Below, piece after piece: positions 34,900 through 46,215 of a stretch of DNA of 64,000 nucleotides. Under the pieces are notes generated by a model. The model did no database searches. It saw only the letters and a program-made list of their open reading frames with translations, and was not told the DNA's origin. The stretch is from the NCBI RefSeq assembly GCF_003265705.1, contig NW_020312785.1:136796624-136860623 (forward strand). The letters run 5' to 3'. Numbering within the stretch: position 1 is the first letter of the stretch; every line of letters begins with the position of its first letter. Made by a program: the position numbers and the translations under genes. The DNA comes from Callorhinus ursinus (lineage: Eukaryota; Chordata; Mammalia; Carnivora; Otariidae).

Positions 34900-35062
34900 C
34901 TGCACTACTTTTTATTTATTTTTTAAAGATTTTTTTAGTTAATGAATTTGTTTTTTAAATAATCTCTACACCCAGCACGGGGCTCAAACCCACAGCCCCA
35001 AGATTAAGAGTCACACGCTCCACTGACCAAGTCAGCCAAGCACCCCACTGCACTACTTTTTA
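34900..35062 (-). mobile_element. tRNA-type SINE, short form, perfect 15-bp TSD
   Basis: Exact duplicates of ctgcactacttttta at 34900-34914 and 35048-35062. The insert (about 130 bp) has 'ttaaataatctctacaccca' followed directly by a tRNA-like head 'ggggctcaaacccac' and 'ccaagcacccc', without the GA-rich body. It is an older SINEC-related class, also seen at 53.65 and 54.1 kb. Confidence 0.88.
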
Positions 35063-37095
35063 AAAAGTTGATTTCTTAGGAATTGTCTCTTGCTGGTTGT
35101 CTGAAGCTTCCCACCCACATTACTGAACAACTATTTAGACTTAACAAGTTTAGATTTTTTCACACTCTTTTGTCAATTTTTTGTGTCATTTACTTTCTTA
35201 TTTTTCAATTTCCAGATAACTCCTTGAGTAATTGTTTTAGAAAGACTTTGAAGATGGTAAACTTTTTAAATTATTGCACATCTAAAAACATTTTTCTTTT
35301 ATCTTCATACTTGAATAATAATTTGGTATAAAATTATAGGTCCTAGCATTTCTTTTCATTAATTCTTTGAAGACCTTGCTTCATTATCTTCAAGCATCCA
35401 GTACTGTTAATAAGAGACATGATGGTCTGGTAGACCCTAGATAGGCCTTGAGGTTCAATCCCTCCCAGGTCTTGTCCATTCATGATTGTGCATTCCCCCA
35501 GACTTGGTTGCAGCCCAGCCTTGCATGAAGTGACTTGCATGTTGCATTACCCATGAGAATGTAGAAAGATGGCATTGGTGGTATAGCAAGAAATTGTGGG
35601 TGGAATGTTGTTTTATTGGGATGAAATAGTTTGTGAAAGGTAGTTTTGCAACTGTATCTGGTAATTATACTGGCGCTTCATTCAGGTTGTTGTGGTTGGG
35701 AATTAAAGAAGATTGTTAAACCCTCACTTGGAGTTTTCGGAGTCCTGATGGGGTCTCTCCCTGGGTAGACAGAATGCTGTTGTCCCAACCTGGTATTGAT
35801 GGAGAGGACCTGAAGTCCCTCTCTCAGGGCGGTTCAAGCCTGATGTCCCCTGGTGATCCCTGCTGAGAATATGTCCTTTGCATCTCTTGCAGAACATAAT
35901 CTTTGTAATATTTAAGTCAGAGGGCTTGTTTGCCCTAGGCTATAAACCCACTCCTCTGTGGGAATAATGTTCTTATTTCCTTTTAAGCAACCAAATGGTT
36001 TTTTTTAAATCTCCCTAGAAGCCTTTGGAATTTTCTCCCTATGTTTAGAGATCTGTAGAGATCATACAATTTACCACTATGTGTCTAGAGAAGCATTTTT
36101 CATTTATCAGCCTTCATTGGACCCATATAACTAATATCCAAATCTCTCTTCAGCACAGAAAACCTTTTTGTATTTCCTGCATCTGTTCTGTTTTCTCCTT
36201 CCAAAAACTCTTTATTCAGTCCGGAAGTTCCAGGAAAGATTAAACTGTCTTCAGTATCTCCTTGCTTCCCCCGCCCCCAAACTTTCCTTCTCTTTGTTCT
36301 TTGCAGAGTTTTAGGGAAATAACAGTTCCAGCCCCAATTCAGATTTTCTGGGGAGTATGGTTTTTTGGGGCTTTGATATTTTAAAATCCCAACAGTTTGT
36401 CATTCTTTTTAGTTTGTAGCCCGATTGCTTCTTTTTTTTTAATTGAATCATTTTAAGACCCTTTAGTGTATTTACACTTTGCGGAGAGACCTCTTCTGTT
36501 TGTTGAATCTGTTGGCTCCTTCTCTGGCAGATTTCCTCAGTCTTTGGTGATTCATGTTTGTTGGTTTGTAATTGTAGATGAGATGGCTGGAGAGTGCTTA
36601 GTGTGAGTGAGAATCCTGTGCCTCTGGCAGTGAACACAGGTTTTCATCACATGACCTATACCTAGTCAGTTTTGTTTTGTTTTGTTTCCAGAGGAAGAGA
36701 AATATTAATCCGGCGAAGGGGGGACATTAAGGAATAGTGTACCTCTGTGTACTTTTCTATGAGGTGTGCACATAGCTTGTTGAAGCATCTGGCTGTCTTG
36801 AAGCTTTGTCTTGGGGACTATTTCCAGAAGTAACTGCTGGAGGGAATCGGGGAGACGATGATTAACTTGGCAGCTTCTAAGCCTTCAGATTCATAATTAG
36901 CAGATTACTCTCGGCCTATCCCTTCTCCCACTTCTGTTGTTAACTATAGTCTGGATTTTTCTGAGGGTCTGTTTGGAAGCCTCCCTTTTTTGATAGGTCC
37001 TCAATTTTCCTTTCCAGAGCTTTAGGTTAGAAATCCCATGTTTGTCATTAGTTTGTTCCTGCGTCCCTCACTGCTGCTGCTGCGCTATCCAGCTT
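35063..37095. other. Intron stretch, AT-rich, probable LINE relics
   Basis: 35090-35420 and 36020-36200 have antisense-LINE flavour (ttttatcttcatacttgaat). No named family assigned and no exon seen. Confidence 0.4.
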
Positions 37096-37098
37096 TTC

Positions 37099-37335
37099 AG
37101 CACTCGTCTATTTTTTTTTTAAGATTTTATTTATTTATGTGACAGGGAGAGAGAGGGAGAGAGAGGGAGGGAGAGGGAGAGAGAGCATGCACAAGCAGGG
37201 GGAGCAGCAAGCAGAGGGAGAGGAAGAAGCAGGCTCCCCGTGGGTCTTGATTGCAGGACCCTGGGATCATGACCTGAGCCAAACGCAGCTTAACCAACTG
37301 AGCCACCCAGGCGCCCAAGCACTACTCTGTATTTT
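37099..37335 (-). mobile_element. SINEC element with GA-rich expansion
   Basis: Flanks 'agcactcgtctatttt' (37099) and 'agcactactctgtatttt' (37318) are the target duplication. The body has a long gagagaggga tract (37144-37184) and lacks part of the middle (ctccccgtgggtcttgattg joins the two arms). Confidence 0.9.
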
Positions 37336-38522
37336 TAAGTTACTTGTGGGTTTTGTTTGTTTGTTTGGTTTGGTTTGGTTTTTTGGTCATTTCAGTGGGA
37401 TTTAGAGAGGATGAAGAGGTAAGCATACAGGTCTGGTCAGCTACCTTGAAAGAGAAGTTCAGCTGTTTTGTTATTCACTTATAGGTATTTTTAATGTACA
37501 GAAGGAATATTGACCTTCTCTCTGTGTTGCAAATATTTTTTCCAGCCTATCACACCGTAATTTTATTGGTGATGATTTTATTTACAAAATCCAAAGTTTA
37601 TCTTCAAATTTATTCATTTCATTCCCCCCCCACATTTGACATTGTGCTTAAAAGTTTGTACCTCACTAACAAAAACCAAATACTTTAGTATTTAACCTTT
37701 TTCTTTTAGTACTTTTTAGTATTTAACCTTCATATTGCAATTTATTGTAGCAGAAGGTATAAATTCGAGCTCTAACTTTGTTTCCAAATGTCTGTTCACT
37801 TGTCCCCACAGGATATATTGACAACTGCTCTATTCCGGTCTTTGTTCCCATGTTCTAATATTTGTGGTTCTAGGATACGTTTTAACATCTGCTAGGGGAA
37901 ACCACCTCAGGCATAACTTTTAGAATTTTTTTAAGCCCTACGCTGCTGTGTCCCCTCTCTCCTGTCAAACTGCATTGGCTTTTGATTGGATTTTTATATA
38001 ATGCGTGGATTAATTTTGGGACAAAGGATTTACATTACTTTAGTTCCTACGAAGACGACTTCTCTGTTCCCTTGTCTTCAGTGATGTGTTAGGATTGATT
38101 CTTATGCTTTTCAAGGTCTTTTCCAGGTTTTTTTACAGTGTAAGTTAATAATGCATCTTTTATGCATTCAATCATCAGGTATGTGGTGAATATATATTGT
38201 GTGCCAGAATCTGTGTCTGGCATTTAGAATATGGTGGTAAATAGCACCTTTCTATTTTTATTACAACAAATGATCAGAGATAGATGTAAGACATAAAAAA
38301 AAATATGCTTAGGGAGGTACTGAAGGATAGTTTAAAACTTCAGATTTTCAAATTTGATCTGAAGTTCAAAAGGCATTTATTCCTTGTAGGCCTTTGGTCC
38401 ATTATTCATCTCAAAATCTAAAATATAACAGATGCAAAATATAGTTTGTTTCTTTTTGCTAAGATTTATGACTAGAACTATTCCCAGGAAGGTAGCAGTA
38501 CTTTTCCTTAGACGCATATTTT
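37336..38522. other. AT-rich intron stretch, no gene seen
   Basis: 'gcattcaatcatcaggtatgtgg' near 38165 is a MIR/L2-class trace. Otherwise nothing recognised. Confidence 0.45.
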
Positions 38523-38742
38523 ACCATTAATTTTCTTTCTTTTTTTTTTTTAGATTTATTTATTTGTTTGTGGGGGGAGGGGCAGAGGGAGGGAGAGAGA
38601 GAGAATCTCAAGCAGACTTCCCACTGAGCGCAGAGCCAGACTTGGGGCTTGATCTCATGACCATGAGATTATAACCTGAGCTGAAATCAAAAGTTGGATG
38701 TTTAACCACCTGAACCACCCAGGTGCCCCACCATTCATTTTC
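38523..38742 (-). mobile_element. SINEC element (first of an adjacent pair)
   Basis: Older copy: head 'tgaaccacccaggtgcccc' ends 38729 and the middle is diverged (ttggggcttgatctcatgac). Target duplication accattaattttc (38523-38535) and accattcattttc (38730-38742). Confidence 0.9.
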
Positions 38743-39013
38743 ATTTAAAATGAAATGTTTTTGTTTTTTGTTTTTTGTTTTTTTGGATTTTATTTATTTG
38801 AGAGGGAGTGAGAGAGAGAGAGCATGAGTGGAGGAGAGGGGCAGAGGGAGAGGGAGAAGCAGACTCCCCAATGAGCAGACTCCCCGCTGAGCAGGGAGCC
38901 CGACGAGGGGCTCAGTCCCAGGACCCTGAGATCATGACCTGAGCTGAAGGCAGACGCTTACCCAACTGAGTCACCTAGGCGCCCCACCATTAATTTTCAT
39001 TTAAAATGAAATG
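38730..39013 (-). mobile_element. SINEC element (second of pair) with ~28-bp TSD
   Basis: T/G-mixed tail (ttttgttttttgttttttg) at 38758, a duplicated 'gagcagactccccgctgagcag' inside the body, and head ending at about 38985. The flanking repeat at 38730-38757 recurs at 38986-39013 with one mismatch. Confidence 0.85.
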
Positions 39014-40762
39014 AATTTTCACTCTTATTATTTCAATTGATATTAAGCCAGCCCAAGTTTTGGGGAATCCCTTCTTACATTTACTTTCTAGTTGAACATT
39101 GATTTGAGGAAATAGTTCCTGAAGGATACATGAATGAGTCAACCATACTTGTGGAGTGCAAGGTGAAACAATTCTCACCTGATTGTTTCTCCCTCTTCTA
39201 TAACCACCCATCAGGTTCATGTTAACCTGTCCAGTAAAATCTCCTTTCAATGGGAAAGCAGGATATCCATTTGTCTTGGTCAAGGTTCAGTTGCAGATGA
39301 CAATATCCACTCTAGCTGGTTGAAGCAGCAAGAGGTTTATTATATATCGGTAGATGGCTTCCAAAATTTTTTGTGGGGCTGAAAGAGCAGGCTTTAAGCT
39401 GCTTCCAGTAAAAGCTTCCAGAATCACACCTCAGAACTCCCCTGTCATGGGTAGAAAGGCAAAGAAATAGGATCTACTCTCACAACTGCTGGATCCTGGG
39501 GCTCCATTGCCTCCATTGTGACACACGGCCCCAAAAGGCTTCCCCCTGACTTGCCTCTCAACACTATGAAGCAAGGGATGGGACACTGGGATTGCAGGAT
39601 AGTGGCCACAAACAAACCACTCCTTGGTTTGCAGTGGGAACACAGAAGCAGGCAAAGCATGTCTTCTAACCCCATGATGTTGTCTTTTGCTTTCCAAGCC
39701 TTGGATGAGTGTGACTGCCCAAGCTGCGTCATGTATGGAACCTGGGCTATAATCTGGTTTCCAGCCTCTGGTGAGCAATAAGGCATACTGCAAGGGGAAC
39801 AGAGTGGAGTTGAGTGGATCTACATGCCGTACTTATCACAGCCACTTTCATTGGCTTCTACCAGGCTCATTGTGTTGGAAGTGAAAGACCTGTGACTTGT
39901 CACACTTCTAGGACATTCAAAGGACTTGCCCTTTTTCAGTTTAGACATGCATTCAATTTCTAGCTATACGATCTTTCACAACTGACCTAATATTTCCTGA
40001 ACTTCCATCTATAAAAATGAGAAGGGCAGTGATGACTTAGCAGAGGGATAGCAGAAGGTAAAATTGCTAAAATACATGTAAGCCCTGTCCCAGAGTTAAC
40101 ATTGGTTTATTTCATGGCTAAATATAGATTTCTTTCTTTCCTTCTTCCCTCAGTAGATCCAGACTATGAAGATTAAACCCACTTGGACAGGGCTGCATTG
40201 AGAATGAATGGTCATATCTTAGCTTCTAGTGAGTGTTTATGCACCCAGCAATGAGCATGAACATAGAATTTAGCTGCTGTGGTATGTACTGAGGTTAGGA
40301 ATATGATGGTACTTCTAATTAAAGAAACTTAAAGGCTACAGTGAACACTACAAAGACCCATTTATTTTACCTTTTAACATGATCAGTTCACTTAGACTGT
40401 GAATAGGTGAGTGACCCAGCTACAATTATGAAAGGTGCCAACTTTGTAGGTGTAGTGGAAACATTTCATCCATTTATGTTCCTGTGTAAACTCTATTCAA
40501 AGAAGGTCTTAAAAGCTATGGGGTAGGTCAGTTTTCCAGAGGTCTGAGTTTAATGGCCTGTTTTGGAAAAACATGCAAAGTTCTGACCTTCTTATCTTGC
40601 CTTACCCTTTCCTCCTTCTATCAAAAACCTAATTATACGTGGTGCCACTTTCTGGGGGGAAAATAATTCAGAGGAGAAAGACATCTTTATTGTTGATTTG
40701 TAACCTGCCTTGTTTCCAGAAAGGACTGGAGGCAGGACAGACGTCTTTAAGTTGAGGTTTTA
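39014..40762. other. Intron stretch with an old repeat
   Basis: 39270-39800 reads as a decayed medium-reiteration repeat ('tgtcttggtcaaggttcagttgcag' to 'tggtttccagcctctggtg'). The ORFs in both strands there come from it. A related text may lie at 49.5-49.8 kb. 39800-40760 holds nothing recognised. Confidence 0.4.
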
Positions 40763-40953
40763 GGGGCACCTGGGTGGCTCAGTCGGTTAAGCGTCTGTGT
40801 TCTGCTCTGGTCGTGATCCCAGGGTCCTGAGATCGAGCCCTGCATTGGGCTCCCTGCTCGGCAGGGAGCCTGCTTCTCCCTCTGCCTGTGCCCCCACTCA
40901 TGCTCTCTCTTGCTCTCTCTCAAATAAATAAAATCTTTAAAAAAAATCTATAC
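40763..40953 (+). mobile_element. SINEC element
   Basis: Head 'ggggcacctgggtggctcag', an 11-bp or so deletion after 'cgtctgtgttctgctctgg', then 'gggctccctgctcggcaggg' and a canonical AATAAA tail. No clear target duplication. Confidence 0.9.
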
Positions 40954-40954
40954 A

Positions 40955-41705
40955 ATCATTATCAATCAAGGATTGACAAGCTTCAAAGATCACTTTAGAA
41001 AGAGAAGAACTTTATCATAAGCACTAAACCGTGAGCAGACTTGAAGGGGCATTCTTGAATAAGATTCTTTAGAGACAGAGAACAGTTGTGTTTCCTGATA
41101 CTGTGTGTGGTGGTCAAGAGGAAAAAATATCCAGGACTTGTCAGCTCATCTGCCTTTAACTCTAGGTTTACTTTAGGGGGGAAAAAATCTGTGTGCTTTG
41201 AGGCTCTGGCCTCCTTCTGGTTTCACAAGCCCAGAAATTTCCTTAGAGATGGAGATGTTAGAGGACACCTATGTAATCGCTATATTTAATATTCTACTAG
41301 CTTATACTTTGGAAATCATGTCTCAGGTTCCTTTAACTGTGACATGAATCTTGAGTGGTTTTCCTGTTCATTCACATTTCAAATCACGAGCTTATGTTCT
41401 CACTGCCCTGGGAAGCTAATGTTGGATTTTTTTTTTTTTTTTTTAACTTCCCTCTATGTGACTAGGTTCATTTAGTGAAAGGTGGAAGACCAAAGCTCAG
41501 TGAACTGGGTCACTGGTTAATACCAGGCTGGCTTAGCTGCTAGCCTGTAGAAAGAGAGCTCAGGTGGGAGGTGGTGTTTGTGTTTCCTTTCCCTTGGGGG
41601 ACCTGAAAAGGTTGGGCCACAGTAGTTCAGTTGGTGACTTGCATAATTGAAGAGTAGGGAGGTATCTTCTGCAGACTCGTACCATGCCCCCAGAACTAAG
41701 ATTCC
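40955..41705. other. Intron stretch, no gene seen
   Basis: Contains a T19 run at about 41426-41444. Nothing else recognised. Confidence 0.5.
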
Positions 41706-43060
41706 TTAAAACTTTTTTGTATGTGAAATATCATACGGTACTAAACTTAAATATGATATAAAGAATAATAAAACAAGTATATGCCAACCACTCACCTTAA
41801 GAAATAGAACTCTACCATATCTTAGAGGCCCCTTGTGTGCCCTGCCCTCTTTCCCAGAGGTAACTCCTGTCCTGGCTTTGTATTCTATAAAGTTCAAAGT
41901 GTTCCAGCCATTGTTTAGCCTTGACTCATTTTGAACTTTACAGAATATAGAGTCATGTGAGACTTTCTTCTGTTACTTGCTACTTTTATTCATCCTTGAG
42001 TGTTTTCCATGTTGATCCATGTAGCTGCCCATTAACTTTAAAATTGTATTCTATTATAGAAATGTATCATAATTTGTCCCTTCTGTGTTGATGGGCACCT
42101 GGATTGCCATGTTTTAAAATGATTAAGCTTTCCATTTTGTATTTCTTATCTGTTTTTCTTCTATTTGTTTGAAAGTTCTCTATCTATCCTTTGGTGGATT
42201 CGTTAGCTATGTTAACATTCATACTTAGTCTGCTATACAGGTTGAAATTGATGTGTATTTTTAACCTGCTCCTAAGCAGAAACAAAGACCTCAGAACTCT
42301 AATTCAGATGACATCCCTTACAACTTATAATATTATACTCTTTTCCACCTACATGTTAGGCATTATAATTATTGTATACAGTCAACAGTTTTGTTTTACC
42401 CACAACCCACATGGTTGCCCGGTATCTTTGCTCATTGTTTTTTCTTATATCTCAGGCCCACCATCTGTGTTTGTTTTTACGAAAATCTTTTTCTTCCTCA
42501 TTCTTGAGAGATAATTACACAGATTATAGAGTTCTAAGTTGTCAGTCTTTTTTGTCTCCATTCATTAAAGGTGCCATTCTTTTGTCTTACTGGTTTCCGT
42601 GGCTGCCGTTGAAGTTGGCAGTCAAATTGCAATTTGCCTCTCCTTTTTAATTTGGCTTCTTTTTTTTTTTTTAATTGCCTTTGTCTTAGTATACAGCAAT
42701 TCTCATTGTATGTCTGAGAATTTCTTTTTATTTATCCTTGGGTTTAATAGGGATTCTTGGATCCAATTATGTGTTTCAACAATATTGGAAAATTCTCAGC
42801 CATTCTGTCTGGAAATGTTGTAAATATTGTCTTTCTCCTTTTATTTCATGTCCTTCTGAAACTCTAATTAAATATGTATTAGATCCTCAGACTCTTATCT
42901 TCTTTTAAATTGATAATTTCCAACTCTGTGTTCCTGGCCTGAATTTTATTATGTTTATTTTTATTATATCTTCTATTTTAATAATTCTTTTTTAGCTGCT
43001 TAATCCATACATTCAACTTTTAAATTCAGTTCTTTACATTTCTAGAAATTCCTTAACTTT
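41706..43060 (-). repeat. Ancient L1 fragments
   Basis: 41706-42110 has L1M 3'UTR phrases ('accactcaccttaagaaatagaac', 'tgcccattaactttaaaattg'). 42110-43060 has an antisense LINE region ('ggatccaattatgtgtttcaa', 'attctcagccattctgtctgg'). Frames such as 42191-42514 are decayed LINE. Confidence 0.6.
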
Positions 43061-43320
43061 TTCAGACCTTCTGTGTTCTTTAGAGCCTACATAGACTCAG
43101 ACCCAACCCAAATGAGAGACAGAGTGTTGCTCTGAATTGAAAGGGATATTTTTTGCTCTCTACCCATTGCCAAGATTGAGATAGCTGTTATCTTGCTGTT
43201 CCCTCTGGACAGTGAATTAAGTCCTATCTACCTTGACATTGGAGGGATGGTCCTTTAAGATTCCACCTGTACTTGGGGTGGGGGTGGGAGGTTTTTTCCT
43301 GTTAGGCTTTTCACCTTGGA

Positions 43321-43790
43321 TGGGCCCTTGGCTTTTTTTTTTTTTTAATCCAACTATCGGGATTTTTCTTAAAATTTTATTATGTTATGTTAATCATCAT
43401 ACATTACATTAGTTTTTGATGTAGTGTTCCATGATTCATTGTTTGTATATAACACCCAGTGCTCCACGCAGAACGTGCCCTCTTTAATACCCATCACCAG
43501 GCCAACCCGTCCCCCCCCCCCCTCCCCTCTAGAACCCTCAGTTTGTTTCTCAGAGTCCATCGTCTCTCATGGTTCGTCTCCCCCTCCGATTCTGCCCCCC
43601 TCATTCTTCCCTCCTGCTGTCTTCTTCTTCTTCTTTTTTTTTTTTAAACATATAATGTATTATTTGTTTCAGAGGTACAGGTCTGTGATTCAACAGTCTT
43701 ACACAATTCACAGCGCTCACCATAGCACATACCCTCCCCGATGTCTATCACCCAGCCACCCCATCCCTCCCACCCCTGGGCCCTTGGCTT
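43321..43790 (-). mobile_element. Carnivore L1 3' end, 5'-truncated, perfect 14-bp TSD
   Basis: Exact tgggcccttggctt at 43321-43334 and 43777-43790. The insert starts with the antisense poly(A), then the two-module carnivoran L1 3'UTR: 'tagtttttgatgtagtgttccatg' to 'cctcagtttgtttctcagag', then 'aacatataatgtattatttgtttc' to 'ccaccccatccctcccacccc'. Low divergence and a clean TSD suggest a fairly recent insertion. Confidence 0.93.
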
Positions 43791-44189
43791 TAATTATCTT
43801 CTACCATCTAGCACCAAGATGGAAGTTTGGCAAAGGATCTGAATAGCAGTTTCTCAAAGAAAATATACAAAGGGCCAGTAAGCACATGAAAAGATACTCT
43901 TTCTCCTTAGTCTTTAGGGAAATGCAAATCAAAAGCACAATGAGGTAACTCTGCACACCCAGTAAGATGACAGTAATTAAAAAGACAGGCAATAACAAGG
44001 CTTGGTGAGGATGTGGAGAAACTGGAACCCCCACGTGCTGCTATTAGGATTGTAAAACAGTGCAGCTACTTTGGAAAACACTTTGGCAATTCTTCAGGAG
44101 GAAAAAACAGAGTTATTATATCACCCAGCAATTCCATTTCTAGGCATATGCTCAAAATAATTTAATAAAACAAGCTTCTGTTAAAAAAC

Positions 44190-44328
44190 AAATTGAACAC
44201 GGGTGCCTGGGTGGCTCAGTTGGTTAAGCGTCTGCCTTTGGCTCAGGTCATGATCCCAGGGTTCTGGGTTCGAGCCCCACATCGGGCTCCTTGCTTAGCG
44301 GGGAGCCTGCTTCTCCCTCTCCTCCCCA

Positions 44329-44371
<43 letters not shown>

Positions 44372-44402
44372 AAATAAATAAAATCTTAAAAAAAATTGAA
44401 CA
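44190..44402 (+). mobile_element. SINEC element with long (CT)n
   Basis: Head at 44201, (CT)n at 44334-44367, AAATAAATAAAATC tail. L1 words aaattgaacac and aaattgaacat flank it as target duplication. Confidence 0.93.
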
Positions 44403-44490
44403 TGAATGTTCATAGCAGCATTAATCATAGTAGCCAAAAGGTGGAAACAACCCTAATGTCAATGAATGGATAAGCAAAACCTGATACATT

Positions 44491-44698
44491 CATACAATGG
44501 ATTAATCTTTTTAAAAAAGATTTTATTGATTTAAGAGAGCAGTCCTGCAGAGCATAAGTGGGGAGAGGGGCAGACGGGGAGGGAGAGGGAGAGAATCTAG
44601 AGCAGACTCCGAGATCACGAGATCATGACCTGCGCCGAAACCCGAGAGTCGGACGCTTAACTGACTGAGCCACCCAGTTGCCCCCATAGAATGGATTA
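44491..44698 (-). mobile_element. SINEC element
   Basis: Target duplication catacaatggatta (44491-44504) and catagaatggatta (44685-44698) in L1 sequence. The tRNA-like part is diverged ('gacctgcgccgaaacccgag'). Confidence 0.92.
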
Positions 44699-45359
44699 TT
44701 AATTTAGCTATAAAAAGGAATGAAGTACTGACACAGGCTACGGCACAGATGACCACTGAAAACATTATGCTCAGTGACAGAAGCCAGACACAGAAGGCAA
44801 CATGTTGTAGGATTCCATTTTTATGAAGTGTCCAGAATAGGTGACTGCATAGAAACAGAAAATAGATGAATGTCATCAGGGCCTGGCCCTGGAGGGGCAG
44901 TGGGTGAATGATAAGGGAGTGACCGCTAATGGGTATGGGGTTTCTTCTGGAGATGATGTCAGTGTTCTGACATCAGATACTGGTGATGGTTGCATGGCTT
45001 TGTGAATATACTAAAAAAAAAAAAAAAATACTCATACATTTGAAAAGCTGAATTTTATGGTATACAAATTAGATCTCAAAAAAGCTGTTCAAAAAAAAAA
45101 AAAAAAAGGAAGCTCAAGGTCCCTACGAATTTCAACAAACTGTCAGCATGAAAACTGGCTTTGGCATTTGACGATTCCCCAGGATTCCTGTTTTATTTCC
45201 TTTTTGGCCTCTTAGGGTTCTTTCTTTTCATGCCAACTCAGTAACATGTTTAAGAATGTTTTATATTTTATCTATACTTGTTTCAGTTGGGAAGATAACC
45301 AGCCTGTCATATCACTAGAAAGTGAAGGCAGAATCTTTTTAATGTTTTAATTTTTAAAA

Positions 45360-46010
45360 AGTTCAAGTTGCTAAGGAAAATTGTAAAAACAATATAATGA
45401 ATTCCCTCCTCCATTCACTCATTTGCTTTCTCAAACATAAATATCCTACTTCATTCTCCCTCCCTGTCTGTCTACTTAATATTTTTTGTGGAACCATTTT
45501 AGAGCAGGTTGCAAAATTCACAAGCCCAAATACCCAAGATATTTTTGCCTGTGTCTCCCAAGGACAAGAATATTCTCCTATGGAACCACAGTACAACTGT
45601 CAAGTTCAACAAATGTACCCTGGGTACTAAGACAGTTCATACTTAAATTTTACCATTTGTCCCAGTAATTCCCTTTATATGTATTCGCTTTTTCCCTATC
45701 TGGATGTACTACAAGATGACGTGTCACATTTAGCCGTCCTGTCTCTTTAGTGTCTTGTACCCTAGAACAGTTCCTCAGTCTTTCTACCTTTCACGACTTC
45801 GGCAGTTGTGAAAAATCCAGGGGAGTTGCTTTGTGGAATGCTTCTCGAATTGGGCTTGTCTGAGGTTCCCTTCTGAGTAGATTCAGGTTACCTTGTCCGA
45901 GATGCCACTGCAGTGAGGTGTGTCCTTCTGGGTACAGCGTAGCAGGAGGCACGGGTTGTCGCTGCATCTCGTTATTAGTGAATCTAACCTGAGTCCTTTT
46001 CCAAATGCTA
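45360..46010. repeat. Old L1 3'UTR-like segment
   Basis: 'gttcctcagtctttctaccttt', 'gggcttgtctgaggttccctt' and 'gtagattcaggttacc' correspond to the module at 16.8-17.35 kb. Confidence 0.5.
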
Positions 46011-46029
46011 AACATGGCATATTTCTGAG

Positions 46030-46215
46030 CAGAAATGGCAGAATTTGGAGTCAAACAGCTTTCAGTCTTGGCCTAGCAACTATTAGCTCTCTGATCGTAA
46101 ACTAAATATGTAACATTTTAAAGCCATCTGTGAACCAAGTCCAGTAACACCTACTTCTTGAGACTATTGAAAAATCAAATGCAAATTCGTGGAAGTTGTT
46201 TAGCATGGCGGCTGG
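46030..46215 (+). repeat. MIR-like fragment
   Basis: 'gaatttggagtcaaacagc' and 'cctagcaactattagctctctg' resemble sense MIR. Weak. Confidence 0.5.

Larger units (their letters stand above)
43806..45108 (+). mobile_element. L1M-type LINE 3' end
   Basis: Sense L1: 'ggcaaaggatctgaatagcag', 'gaggatgtggagaaactgg', 'gcaattccatttctaggcat' and 'atgttcatagcagcattaatc', ending in A-runs at about 45092-45107. Interrupted by two SINEs of opposite orientation (44.2 and 44.5 kb). Confidence 0.88.

Noticed and set aside
44523..44876. 117-aa minus frame
   Set aside because: Reads antisense through L1 and SINE sequence.
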